From Candidatus Enterenecus merdae (GTDB lineage: Bacteria; Bacillota; Clostridia; Oscillospirales; Oscillospiraceae): DNA of 59,775 nt. Both the position numbers and the translations under genes were made by a program. The notes under the pieces are model-generated. The model saw only the letters and a list, made by a program, of their open reading frames with translations. It was not told the origin of the DNA and did no database searches. The stretch is from the NCBI GenBank assembly GCA_018716385.1, contig DVJZ01000005.1, positions 1 through 59,775 of the forward strand, in the 5' to 3' direction. Below are positions 41,971-52,090 of the stretch, in pieces. Within the stretch, counting starts at the first letter, position 1. Every line of letters begins with the position of its first letter.

Positions 41971-43332
41971 ATGGCAAAACAGAAACCCCGCACCCTGTCC
42001 GGCTTCCTGGAGCTGCTGCCGGAAAAGCAGGTCCAGTTTGACCGCATGGTGGAAGTGCTGCGCCGTTGCTACAGCTTGTATGGCTTCACGCCGCTGGATA
42101 CCCCGTTGATCGAGGCCAGCCAGGTACTGCTGGCCAAGGGGGGCGGTGAGACGGAGAAGCAGATATACCGCTTCACCAAAGGGGATGCCGACCTGTCCCT
42201 GCGCTTTGACCTCACTGTGCCCCTGGCCAAGTATGTGGCGCTGCACTATGCCGACTTGGCCTTCCCCTTCCGCCGGTTCCAGATCGGCAAGGTCTACCGG
42301 GGGGAGCGGGCCCAGCGCGGCCGCTTCCGGGAGTTCTACCAGGCAGACATCGACGTCATCGGGGACGGCAAGCTGGACATCGTCAACGAGGCGGAGGTCC
42401 CCGCCATCATCTACAGCACCTTCACCGCCCTGGGTCTGCGCCGGTTCCAGATCCGGGTGAACAACCGGAAGATTCTCAACGGCTTTTACGCCATGCTGGG
42501 CCTGGGAGAGCAGTCCGCCGCCATCATGCGCACGGTGGACAAGCTGGACAAGATCGGTCCGGCAAAGGTGCGGGAGTTGCTGACGGAGACGGAGCTTGCC
42601 CTGCCCCCAGATGCCGCCGGCGAAATCTTGAACTTCATGGCCATCAAGGGAGGCAACCAGGAAGTGCTCTCCGCCCTGGAGGGGTATCGGGGCCGCCATC
42701 CCCTGTTCGACCAGGGTCTGGACGAGCTGTCCACCGTGGTGAACTACTTGGCCGCCTTTGGCGTACCCGAGGGGCACTTTGTGGTGGATCTGACCATTGC
42801 CCGGGGGCTGGACTACTACACCGGCACCGTCTATGAGACCGCCATGCTGGATCATCCGGAGATTGGCTCCATCTGTTCTGGCGGCCGATATGATAACTTA
42901 GCGGAATATTATACGGATAAACAACTGCCCGGCGTGGGAATTTCCATCGGTCTGACCCGGCTGTTCTTCGTGCTGGAGGACCAGGGCTATCTCAATCAGG
43001 GGATGAACACCGCCCCTGCCGACGTGCTCCTATTGCCCATGACCGATCAGCTATCCACCGCCATCGCCGCGGCCACTGCCCTGCGCCAGGCGGGTATCCG
43101 CACCCAGCTGTACACCGAGCAGAAGAAGTTCAAGCAGCGCATGAGCTACGCCGACAAACTGGGTGTACCCTTCGTGCTCATCCTGGGGGAGGACGAGATC
43201 GCCCAGGAAAAGGTAACCCTGAAGGACATGGCCACCGGGCAGCAGCAGACCCTGCCCCTGGAGGAAGCTGCACAGCAGGTCCTGGCATACCTGCGGCAGT
43301 TTGACCAGATGACCCCTATTATCGACACCTGA
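41971..43332 (+). CDS. hisS: Histidyl-tRNA synthetase
   Basis: Class II synthetase, 453 residues. Motif 1 region 'YGFTPLDTPLIEASQVLLAKGG', motif 2 'FQIGKVYRGERAQRGRFREFYQ', the His-specific 'ARGLDYYTGTVYE' and 'CSGGRYDNL', motif 3 'PGVGISIGLTRLFF', and a C-terminal anticodon-binding domain ('LYTEQKKFKQRMSYADKLGVPFVLILGEDE'-like). The ATG at 41971 follows TTTCAAGGAG. No T-box is visible in the 140-bp upstream gap. Normally paired with aspS; here an mrr gene intervenes. Confidence 0.95.
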   Translation: MAKQKPRTLSGFLELLPEKQVQFDRMVEVLRRCYSLYGFTPLDTPLIEASQVLLAKGGGETEKQIYRFTKGDADLSLRFDLTVPLAKYVALHYADLAFPFRRFQIGKVYRGERAQRGRFREFYQADIDVIGDGKLDIVNEAEVPAIIYSTFTALGLRRFQIRVNNRKILNGFYAMLGLGEQSAAIMRTVDKLDKIGPAKVRELLTETELALPPDAAGEILNFMAIKGGNQEVLSALEGYRGRHPLFDQGLDELSTVVNYLAAFGVPEGHFVVDLTIARGLDYYTGTVYETAMLDHPEIGSICSGGRYDNLAEYYTDKQLPGVGISIGLTRLFFVLEDQGYLNQGMNTAPADVLLLPMTDQLSTAIAAATALRQAGIRTQLYTEQKKFKQRMSYADKLGVPFVLILGEDEIAQEKVTLKDMATGQQQTLPLEEAAQQVLAYLRQFDQMTPIIDT

Positions 43333-43357
43333 TTTTCTACTCTAGTGAGGTGCTTCT

Positions 43358-44278
43358 ATGCCAGTTCCAAAATATGACGCAATGTACCCTTCCCTACTCA
43401 AATGCCTGTCAGATCGGGAGGTTCATACAAACAGACAAATGGTGGATTTTATCGCCGCTGACATGGGCCTTTCTCCTGATGACCAGCAAGAAACATTACC
43501 GAATGGGAAGAGCGTTTTTCGTGATCGGGTAAGCTGGGCCTGTACCTATTTGAAGAAGGCTGGTTTGGTGGAAAGCGTAAAACGCGGACATCACCGCATT
43601 TCGGACGAAGGGCTCCGGGTCCTCGCCTCTTCCCCCAAAGCTTTGGATAACAAGTTTCTCTGCCAGTATCCCTCCTTTCGGCAGTTTTTCGAGCGGCCCG
43701 CCACTACCCCTAATAGAACTGCAGAAATCCAGGAACTCTCCAATGAAACCCCAAATGACCTGATCCACCAGGCCATCTCCTCCATCAATCAAAATATCGC
43801 CGATGAATTGATGACAGAAATTATGAAAAGGGATGCCTCTTTTTTCGAAAACCTTGTGGTAAAACTGCTCCTGAAAATGGGCTATGGCGGCTCTGCCTTC
43901 GATTCCGGTTTTGTCACCCAAAAGTCAAATGACGGCGGAATTGACGGGATCATTCGGGAAGATAAGCTGGGGTTTGATCAAATTTATATTCAGGCAAAAC
44001 GGTGGAACCCTGAACAGACGGTTGGGCGGCCGGAAATTCAAAAATTCTCCGGCGCACTCCAAGATGAAGGGGCTTCAAAAGGGTTGTTCATCACCACCGC
44101 AAAATTTTCAGACGGAGCCAAGATCTCCGCTGAGAAACAGCATATCGTTCTGGTAGATGGTGCACGACTGACCAAGTTGATGATCGAATACAACCTCGGT
44201 GTAACTACTACTACAGTCTATGAGATCAAATCTATAGATTCTGACTTTTTCTCCGATGATTCTGATGATCTCGCCTAA
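43358..44278 (+). CDS. mrr: Mrr-type (type IV) restriction endonuclease
   Basis: Cuts methylated foreign DNA. 306 residues aligning in order with E. coli Mrr: an N-terminal winged-helix Mrr_N domain ('VPKYDAMYPSLLKCLSDREV', 'WACTYLKKAGLVESVKRG') and a C-terminal PD-(D/E)XK domain ('LLLKMGYGG', 'NDGGIDGIIREDKLGFDQIY', then the catalytic QAK in 'IQAKRWNPEQTVGRPEIQ'), ending with 'HIVLVDGARLTKLMI'. It is visibly A+T-richer than its neighbours and separates hisS from aspS, a pair usually adjacent, so horizontal gain is likely. No methyltransferase lies beside it, consistent with a solitary type IV enzyme. The ATG at 43358 follows GTGAGGTG. Confidence 0.9.
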   Translation: MPVPKYDAMYPSLLKCLSDREVHTNRQMVDFIAADMGLSPDDQQETLPNGKSVFRDRVSWACTYLKKAGLVESVKRGHHRISDEGLRVLASSPKALDNKFLCQYPSFRQFFERPATTPNRTAEIQELSNETPNDLIHQAISSINQNIADELMTEIMKRDASFFENLVVKLLLKMGYGGSAFDSGFVTQKSNDGGIDGIIREDKLGFDQIYIQAKRWNPEQTVGRPEIQKFSGALQDEGASKGLFITTAKFSDGAKISAEKQHIVLVDGARLTKLMIEYNLGVTTTTVYEIKSIDSDFFSDDSDDLA

Positions 44279-44323
44279 TTCATTTGTTTCTTGCTACATA
44301 CTACGAATTTGGAGTTGAACACT

Positions 44324-46102
44324 ATGACGCAAAGTCGCACCCACACCTGCGGCCAGCTCCGGCTGGAGCACGTAGGGCAAACCGTCACCCTGGCGGGCTT
44401 TCTGGAGCAGATCCGGGAGGTGGGCCAAACCCTGGCCTTCGTCGTCCTGCGGGACTTCTATGGCGTCACCCAGGTGGTTTTGGAGACCCAGGAGATGCTA
44501 TCCGCACTCAAGGGAGTAAACAAGGAGTCGGCCATCCAGGTCACCGGCACCGTCCGGGAGCGGGACAGCAAGAACCCCAAGCTGCCCACCGGCGACATCG
44601 AAGTGGTCCCAACCGACATCCGGGTTCTGGGCCGCTGCCGCCACAACGAGCTGCCCTTCCAAATAAGCCGCAGCCGGGAGGCGGACGAGTCCCTCCGGCT
44701 GCGCTACCGCTACCTGGATCTGCGCAACCCCGCAGTACGGGACAACATCGTGCTGCGCTGCAACGTGGTGGCCGCCCTGCGCTCGGCCATGCTGGGCGAG
44801 GGCTTCCTGGAGATCACCACTCCCATCCTCACCGCCTCCTCCCCCGAGGGCGCCCGGGACTACCTGGTGCCCAGCCGGAAGCACCCCGGCAAGTTCTATG
44901 CCCTGCCCCAGGCCCCCCAGCAGTTCAAGCAGCTGCTGATGGCCTCCGGCTTTGACCGCTACTTCCAGATCGCCCCCTGCTTCCGGGACGAGGATGCCCG
45001 GGGCGACCGCTCCCCTGGGGAGTTCTACCAGCTGGACATGGAGATGGCCTTTGCCAGCCAGGACGACGTATTCGCCGTACTGGAACGGGTACTGCCCCCC
45101 ATCTTCGCCCAGTACGGCGCCTACTCCACCGCCTCCCAGGCCCCCTTCCCTCGCATCCCTCACCTGGAGGCCATGGACACCTACGGCACCGACAAGCCCG
45201 ACCTGCGCATCGACCTCACCCTTCAGGATGCAACCCAGCCGCTGGCCGGCTGTGGCTTTGAACCCTTCCAGGACCGTACCGTCAAGGCCGTCGTGGTCCC
45301 CAATTTTTCCGCCACCCGCAAGCAGATCGACGGGCTGTGCCAGCAGGTGGAGGTGCAGACCGGGGAGAAGGCCTACTGGTTCCGCTATGATGAGAACGGC
45401 GAGATCGTGGGTGGCATCGCCAAGTTCGTTCAGCCCTTGAAGGATCAAGTGGTAGCTGCCCTGGGCCTCACCCCCGGCTGCTTTGTGGGCCTTGCCGCCG
45501 GCAAGCTGCTCACCGCGCAGAAGACCGCCGGGGTGCTGCGCGCCAAGCTGGGCCAGCTTTGCCCCGACCACATGGATCGGGAGCGGTATTCCTTCTGCTG
45601 GATCGTGGACTTCCCCATGTATGAGATCGGCGAGGAATCCGGCCAGCTGGAGTTCTGCCACAACCCCTTCTCCATGCCCAACGGCGGCCTGGAGGTTCTC
45701 AAGCAGGCGGCCGCCGGTCAAGTGGATCCCCTGACCATCACCGCCTATCAGTACGACCTGGTGTGCAACGGGGTGGAGCTATCCTCCGGCGCGGTGCGAA
45801 ACCACGACCCGGAGATCATGCTGGAGGCGTTTCAACTGGTGCGCCTGGGAGAGGAGGACGTGAAGTCCAAGTTCCCCGCCATGTACAACGCCTTCACCTA
45901 TGGCGCCCCCCCCCACGCGGGCATCGCCCCCGGGGTGGACCGCATGGTCATGCTGCTGGCTGGGGAGGACTCCATCCGGGAGATCATCCCCTTCCCCATG
46001 AACAAGAACGCCCAAGACATCATGATGGGCGCGCCCAGCACCGTCGATCCCAAGCAATTGGAAGAGCTCAACATCTCCTGCACCGTCCCAGAGGACGCCT
46101 GA
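44324..46102 (+). CDS. aspS: Aspartyl-tRNA synthetase
   Basis: Class IIb synthetase, 592 residues, bacterial type: an OB-fold anticodon domain ('VTLAGFLEQIREVG'), 'RYRYLDLRNPAVRDN', 'SPEGARDYLVPSR', motif 2 'FQIAPCFRDEDARGDRSPGEFYQLD', an inserted GAD domain (about 290-400), and motif 3 'GIAPGVDRMVMLLAGEDSIREI'. The motif 2 loop 'RSPGEFYQLD' differs from the commoner 'RQPEFTQ' form. The ATG at 44324 follows TTTGGAG. Its final 76 bp exist again as a decayed copy 203 bp downstream. The protein ends normally. Confidence 0.95.
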   Translation: MTQSRTHTCGQLRLEHVGQTVTLAGFLEQIREVGQTLAFVVLRDFYGVTQVVLETQEMLSALKGVNKESAIQVTGTVRERDSKNPKLPTGDIEVVPTDIRVLGRCRHNELPFQISRSREADESLRLRYRYLDLRNPAVRDNIVLRCNVVAALRSAMLGEGFLEITTPILTASSPEGARDYLVPSRKHPGKFYALPQAPQQFKQLLMASGFDRYFQIAPCFRDEDARGDRSPGEFYQLDMEMAFASQDDVFAVLERVLPPIFAQYGAYSTASQAPFPRIPHLEAMDTYGTDKPDLRIDLTLQDATQPLAGCGFEPFQDRTVKAVVVPNFSATRKQIDGLCQQVEVQTGEKAYWFRYDENGEIVGGIAKFVQPLKDQVVAALGLTPGCFVGLAAGKLLTAQKTAGVLRAKLGQLCPDHMDRERYSFCWIVDFPMYEIGEESGQLEFCHNPFSMPNGGLEVLKQAAAGQVDPLTITAYQYDLVCNGVELSSGAVRNHDPEIMLEAFQLVRLGEEDVKSKFPAMYNAFTYGAPPHAGIAPGVDRMVMLLAGEDSIREIIPFPMNKNAQDIMMGAPSTVDPKQLEELNISCTVPEDA

Positions 46103-46230
46103 TCCAGCGCCCATCATGGATGGGGGCCCCGCAAAGTCTCCCCTCGACTTTGCGGGGAGAGGAGCTGCAGCGGACGCTGCGAGCTTTCGCCAAACGGCGG
46201 AAGCGAGGGCGCGGCAGCTTGCGGCGACGA
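46103..46230 (+). mobile_element. Hairpin-rich insert between two copies of the aspS 3' end
   Basis: 128 bp placed exactly between the aspS stop codon and a second copy of the aspS tail. It begins TCCAGCGCCCATCATG, of which GCGCCCATCATG is an inverted copy of aspS sequence at 46021-46032, just before the duplicated tail. The remainder folds into hairpins: a 12-bp stem CCCCGCAAAGTC/GACTTTGCGGGG (46127-46138, 46146-46157), AGCTGCAGCG/CGCTGC-G-AGCT, and CTTTCGCC/GGCGGAAG. No coding capacity. The same design is seen after recF. Called a mobile element by inference only. Confidence 0.5.
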
Positions 46231-46305
46231 GGGCACGCCCAGCACCATCGATCCAAATAACTGGAGGAACTGAACCTCTCCTACACCGCCCTCAAAGGCA
46301 CCTGA
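46231..46305 (+). pseudogene. Degenerate second copy of aspS 3' end
   Basis: 75 bp that align with the last 76 bp of aspS (46027-46102) at about three quarters identity, with one deleted base and CAA changed to TAA. The decayed reading still reads D-P-K-stop-L-E-E-L-N-L-S-Y-T, then a final TGA at the same place as aspS. Many differences are conservative at protein level, which suggests that it evolved as a working aspS tail before decaying. It is not attached to any gene. Confidence 0.8.
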
Positions 46306-46321
46306 AAAAAGATGCTTCCTC

Positions 46322-46364
46322 AAACAAAAACAGCGGTGGCCCAGCCTATGCTGGGCCACCGCTG
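46322..46364 (-). terminator. rnhA terminator containing the stop codon
   Basis: Perfect 15-bp stem CAGCGGTGGCCCAGC / GCTGGGCCACCGCTG (46331-46345, 46350-46364) with a 4-nt loop. On the minus strand it is followed by TTTTTGTTTG. The rnhA stop codon TAG (46346-46348) lies in the loop and the last five codons form one arm. Confidence 0.93.
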
Positions 46365-46804
46365 TCCTCTTTCAGTTTCTGCCACTGTGCAACCGCCAGC
46401 TCGTCGCAGCGGTTGTTGTATGGGTTGTCTGCATGGCCCTTGACCCAGTGAAGGTTGACCTGGTGACGCTCACACAGCTCCAACAGCCGCGCCCACAAGT
46501 CTGGGTTCAGGGCGGGCTTTTTGTCCCCCTTCACCCAGCCCCGGGCCTTCCAGCTTTTGGCCCAGCCTTTTTCCAGTGCGTCAATGACATACTTGGAGTC
46601 GGAGTACAGCTCCACCGTACAGGGTTCCTTCAGCGCCTCCAGCCCCCGGATTACCCCGGTGAGCTCCATACGGTTGTTGGTGGTGGACGCCTCTCCCCCG
46701 CTCATCTCCCTCCTATGCGCTCCGTATAGCAGGATGGCCCCCCATCCACCGGGTCCGGGGTTGCCGGAACAGGCTCCATCGGTATACAGGGTCACCTTTT
46801 TCAT
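46346..46804 (-). CDS. rnhA: Ribonuclease HI
   Basis: Degrades RNA in RNA-DNA hybrids. 152 residues with the four catalytic acidic residues: Asp in '[16 protein letters not shown]', Glu in '[10 protein letters not shown]', Asp in '[12 protein letters not shown]' and Asp in 'NRCDELA', plus the basic handle '[15 protein letters not shown]' for substrate binding. The ATG at 46804 follows AAAGGAGAGG. The stop codon sits inside its own terminator loop. Confidence 0.95.
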   Translation of the reverse strand: MKKVTLYTDGACSGNPGPGGWGAILLYGAHRREMSGGEASTTNNRMELTGVIRGLEALKEPCTVELYSDSKYVIDALEKGWAKSWKARGWVKGDKKPALNPDLWARLLELCERHQVNLHWVKGHADNPYNNRCDELAVAQWQKLKEDSGGPA

Positions 46805-46845
46805 GCAACCTCTCCTTTATCACAGGGCTGGTGGGAAGAGCGGGT

Positions 46846-47238
46846 TCACTCCTCCCGGTCAAACTGGGTGATAGCCAGGCAGGCCAGGCCAATCCCCAGC
46901 AGGAGCAGGGCAGAGCTAACCGCGATCCGATCCAGGGCAGACAGCACCGCCACGGCGATCCCCATGGCCATCGCCACCCCCCGCAGAATCAGGACAACCA
47001 GCTCCCTCGTTCCACCCTTGCCGCAGGCGGCGGCCCGGCCCTGCATCAGCTCGTCCACCGAGATCCCCAGAACCTCCGCCAGGCGGGGCAGAGAGGCCGC
47101 GTCTGGCAAGGACAGGTCCCGTTCCCACTTGGACACCGCCTTGTCCGTCACCCCCATCTGTTCGGCCAGCTCCAGCTGGGTCATCCCCTTCTCCTTGCGC
47201 AGGTCAGCCACCGTGGCTCCCAACGACTGCTTCTTCAT
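46846..47238 (-). CDS. XRE-family regulator with membrane tail
   Basis: 130 residues: an N-terminal helix-turn-helix ('LRKEKGMTQLELAEQMGVTDKAVSKWERDLSLPD'-type, residues 10-45) followed by a linker and two hydrophobic helices ('ELVVLILRGVAMAMGIAVAV' and 'VSSALLLLGIGLACLAI'). It is a membrane-tethered HTH regulator of the kind common in Firmicutes. Target and signal unknown. I choose ATG 47238, with AGGTG eight bases upstream; ATG 47243 is too near that site. It lies between gyrA and rnhA on the same strand. Confidence 0.8.
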   Translation of the reverse strand: MKKQSLGATVADLRKEKGMTQLELAEQMGVTDKAVSKWERDLSLPDAASLPRLAEVLGISVDELMQGRAAACGKGGTRELVVLILRGVAMAMGIAVAVLSALDRIAVSSALLLLGIGLACLAITQFDREE

Positions 47239-47303
47239 CCCATCCACACCTACTTTCCTCGGATGGCTGAATCCTATCACACCCGCCAACACCGGCGCAA
47301 CCC

Positions 47304-47351
47304 ACCGGCAGTTTCCCCCGGTCGACTGCCGGTTTCCCTGGCGGAACCGGC
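47304..47351 (-). repeat. Overlapping alternative hairpins downstream of gyrA
   Basis: ACCGGCAGT (47304-47312) pairs with ACTGCCGGT (47325-47333); the latter's GCCGGTT (47328-47334) can instead pair with AACCGGC (47345-47351). The two stems exclude each other. There is no U-run. Together with the Noc-box at 47357 this fills the gyrA-XRE gap. Confidence 0.5.
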
Positions 47352-47356
47352 ACTCC

Positions 47357-47370
47357 ATTTCCCGGGAAAC
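47357..47370. promoter_or_regulatory. Noc-box-like palindrome (ATTTCCCGGGAAAC)
   Basis: 13 of 14 bases match the Noc-binding consensus ATTTCCCGGGAAAT with the 12-bp core exact. It lies in the intergenic gap just downstream of gyrA. Confidence 0.6.
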
Positions 47371-47396
47371 AGGCTTTCCTGAAACTGGCTGAGGGC

Positions 47397-49919
47397 TCAG
47401 CCCTCGCCGCCCTCCGCCGGCGTCTCGGATGTCTCAGGGGCCTCAGTCTCCCCCTCCGGCTCCTTGTCCGCCAGGGCCATGGCGATCACCTGGTCCCCCT
47501 CTTCCTTCAGACGCATGACGATGACCCCCTGGGTGGCCCGGCCGGCCAGCCGAATGGACTCCACCCCGGTGCGCAGCAGCGTGCCCGACTGAGTGACCAG
47601 CAGCAGATCCTCCGTGCCGTCCACCACCTTGATTCCCACCACCCGGCCGGTCTTTGCGGTGACGGCGTAGTTCTTGATGCCCACGCCCCCCCGGCTGGTG
47701 ATCCGATAGTCCTCCACCGGGGTGCGCTTGCCGTAGCCATGCTCGGTGATGGTCAGCACCGCCCGGCCCGGATTTGCCCGGGCCGCCCCCACCACATAGT
47801 CTCCGGGGCGCAGGCGGATGCCCCGCACCCCCATGGAGCCCCGTCCGGTGGGGCGCACGTCGGTCTCGGCAAAGCACACAGCCATGCCGTCGTGGGTGGC
47901 GATGAGAATATGCTTGGTACCGTCGGTCTCCCGCACCACCATCAGCTCGTCCCCATCCTCCAGGGTGATCACTCGCAGGCCATTGTTGCGCAGGTTCTTC
48001 AGGGTAACCACTGGCAGACGCTTGACCGTTCCATTGCGGGTAATCATCACCAGGAAGCGCCCTTCGTCGGTGATGTCCCGGGTGTGGATCATGGCCGACA
48101 CCTTTTCCCCCGCCTCCACCTGGAGCACGTTGACGATGTTGGTGCCCCGGGCGGTGCGGCCCGCCTCCGGGATCTGATAGCCCTTCTTGCGGAACACCCG
48201 GCCCTTGTCGGTGAAGAACAGGATGTAGTCGTGGGTGGAGGCGGTGAACACCGTGTTCACATAGTCCTCCTCCCGGGTGGACATGGACTTCTTGCCCATG
48301 CCCCCCTTGCCCTGGGCAGCATACTCCCGGGCGCAGGTGCGCTTGATATAGCCTCCCGCGGTCATGGTGAACACGCACTGCTCTTCGGCGATCAGGTCCT
48401 CCACGTCCAAATCGTCCTCGGCAAAGCCGATCTCGGTCTTGCGCTCGTCCCCATACCGGTCCCGGATCTCCAGCAGTTCCTGCTTGAGCACCCCCCGCAG
48501 CATCGCCCCGTCCTGGAGCAACCGCTGATAGTAGTCAATGCGCTCGGCCAGCTCCCGGTACTCTGCCTCCAGCTTCTCCCGGTCTAGCCCCTGCAAGGCC
48601 TTCAGCCGCATATCCAGAATGGCCTGGGCCTGGATGTCGTCCAGGCCGAAGCGCTCCATCAGCTTTTCCTTGGCGTCGTCGTAACTGGCCCGGATGATGC
48701 GGATGACCTCGTCGATGTTGTCCTGGGCGATCAGCAGCCCTTCCAGCAGATGGGCCCGCTCCTGGGCTTTCTTCAGGTCGTACTGGGTGCGCCGGGTGAT
48801 GACCTCCTCCTGAAAGGCGATGTACTCGTCCAAAATCTGGCGCAGGGTGAGCACCTTGGGCTGCTTCTGGTTGTTGACCAGGGCCAGCAGGATCACCCCG
48901 AAGGTGGTCTGCATCTGGGTCTGGGCAAACAGCCGGTTCAGGGTTACCTGGGGATTTGCGTCCTTCTTCAGCTCGATGACGATGCGCATCCCCCGCTTGC
49001 CGTCCGACTCGTCCCGCAGGCCGGAGATTCCGTCCAGCCGCTTCTCCTTCACCTGGTCGGCGATGTTCTCCACCAGCCGGGCCTTGTTCACCTGGTAGGG
49101 CAGCTCGGTGACAATGATACGGGTGCGGCCGTTTCCAAACTCCTCCATCTCCGTGCGGGCCCGGACCCGGATGTGTCCCTTGCCGGTGGCATAGGCCGCC
49201 CGGATACCAGCCCGGCCCATGATGATGCCCCGGGTGGGGAAGTCCGGCCCCTTGATGTGCTCCATCAGGTCGTCCAGGGTGGCGTGCTCATTTTCCAGGA
49301 TACAGACCACCCCGTCAATGACCTCCCGCAGGTTGTGGGGCGGGATGTTGGTGGTCATGCCCACGGCAATGCCAGACGAGCCGTTCACCAGCAGGTTGGG
49401 GAACCGGGAGGGCACCACCCGGGGCTCCTTCAGCGACTCGTCGAAGTTGGGATCCCAGTTCACCGTCTCCTTGTCGATATCCCGCATCATCTCGTTGGCG
49501 ATCCTGGCCATGCGGGCCTCGGTATAACGGTAGGCGGCGGGAGGGTCCCCATCCACCGAACCAAAGTTGCCGTGGCCATCCACCAGGGGGTAGCGCATGG
49601 AGAAATCCTGGGCCAGACGCACCAGCGCGTCGTAGACGGACTGATCCCCATGGGGATGGTACTTGCCCAGCACATCGCCCACGCAGGTGGCCGACTTTTT
49701 GAATGGCTTGTCAGAGGTCAGACCGCTTTCATACATGGAGTAGAGGATGCGGCGGTGGACCGGTTTCAAGCCGTCCCGCACGTCGGGCAAGGCCCGGCCC
49801 ACGATGACGGACATGGCGTACTCAATGTACGCCGCCTGCATCTCATGCTCCAGGTTGATCTCTACGATCTTCTGATCGGGAAAGGAGATGTCCCGGCTCA
49901 TATACTCGTCTTTTGCCAT
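47397..49919 (-). CDS. gyrA: DNA gyrase subunit A
   Basis: Breakage-reunion subunit of gyrase. 840 residues: a winged helix with active-site Tyr in '[10 protein letters not shown]', the quinolone region '[17 protein letters not shown]', a coiled-coil gate, and a C-terminal beta-pinwheel with the GyrA-box variant 'QGKGGMG' that identifies gyrase rather than topoisomerase IV. An acidic Glu-rich tail ends the protein. The residue equivalent to E. coli Ser83 is Gln; Asp87 is retained. The ATG at 49919 follows GAGGAGGGACC. It follows gyrB with a 179-bp gap of inverted repeats. Confidence 0.97.
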   Translation of the reverse strand: MAKDEYMSRDISFPDQKIVEINLEHEMQAAYIEYAMSVIVGRALPDVRDGLKPVHRRILYSMYESGLTSDKPFKKSATCVGDVLGKYHPHGDQSVYDALVRLAQDFSMRYPLVDGHGNFGSVDGDPPAAYRYTEARMARIANEMMRDIDKETVNWDPNFDESLKEPRVVPSRFPNLLVNGSSGIAVGMTTNIPPHNLREVIDGVVCILENEHATLDDLMEHIKGPDFPTRGIIMGRAGIRAAYATGKGHIRVRARTEMEEFGNGRTRIIVTELPYQVNKARLVENIADQVKEKRLDGISGLRDESDGKRGMRIVIELKKDANPQVTLNRLFAQTQMQTTFGVILLALVNNQKQPKVLTLRQILDEYIAFQEEVITRRTQYDLKKAQERAHLLEGLLIAQDNIDEVIRIIRASYDDAKEKLMERFGLDDIQAQAILDMRLKALQGLDREKLEAEYRELAERIDYYQRLLQDGAMLRGVLKQELLEIRDRYGDERKTEIGFAEDDLDVEDLIAEEQCVFTMTAGGYIKRTCAREYAAQGKGGMGKKSMSTREEDYVNTVFTASTHDYILFFTDKGRVFRKKGYQIPEAGRTARGTNIVNVLQVEAGEKVSAMIHTRDITDEGRFLVMITRNGTVKRLPVVTLKNLRNNGLRVITLEDGDELMVVRETDGTKHILIATHDGMAVCFAETDVRPTGRGSMGVRGIRLRPGDYVVGAARANPGRAVLTITEHGYGKRTPVEDYRITSRGGVGIKNYAVTAKTGRVVGIKVVDGTEDLLLVTQSGTLLRTGVESIRLAGRATQGVIVMRLKEEGDQVIAMALADKEPEGETEAPETSETPAEGGEG

Positions 49920-49939
49920 GACTTGAGGTCCCTCCTCAT

Positions 49940-50098
49940 GAAGTTTGCCCGGTGGGCTGGGTGGCCGGCCCCGCCGGCAAATTTCTCAATTCTCAGTTCC
50001 GGCTCCTCCTTCCTCCTCACCCCGGACCGTGCAAGGAGGAAGGTGGAGATTGAAATCCATCCCGGGATCCGCTCCCATCCCTCATACAGGGACGGGAG
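49940..50098. repeat. Three inverted repeats in the gyrB-gyrA gap
   Basis: GAAGTTTGCC / GGCAAATTTC (49940-49949, 49976-49985), CCTTCCTCC / GGAGGAAGG (50008-50016, 50035-50043) and CTCCCATCCCT / AGGGACGGGAG (50072-50082, 50088-50098). The last abuts the gyrB stop and may slow or end transcription, but no U-run is present. Nothing else is seen in this 179-bp gap. Confidence 0.5.
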
Positions 50099-52057
<1,959 letters not shown>

Positions 52058-52090
52058 TCACTGTTCTTTCCAAAGGCCAACGCCCCAAGC

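Noticed and set aside
50031-50070. ATCCCGGGAT palindrome near gyrB as a Noc box
   Set aside because: The half-site is ATCCC, not TTTCCC, and the palindrome is only 10 bp.
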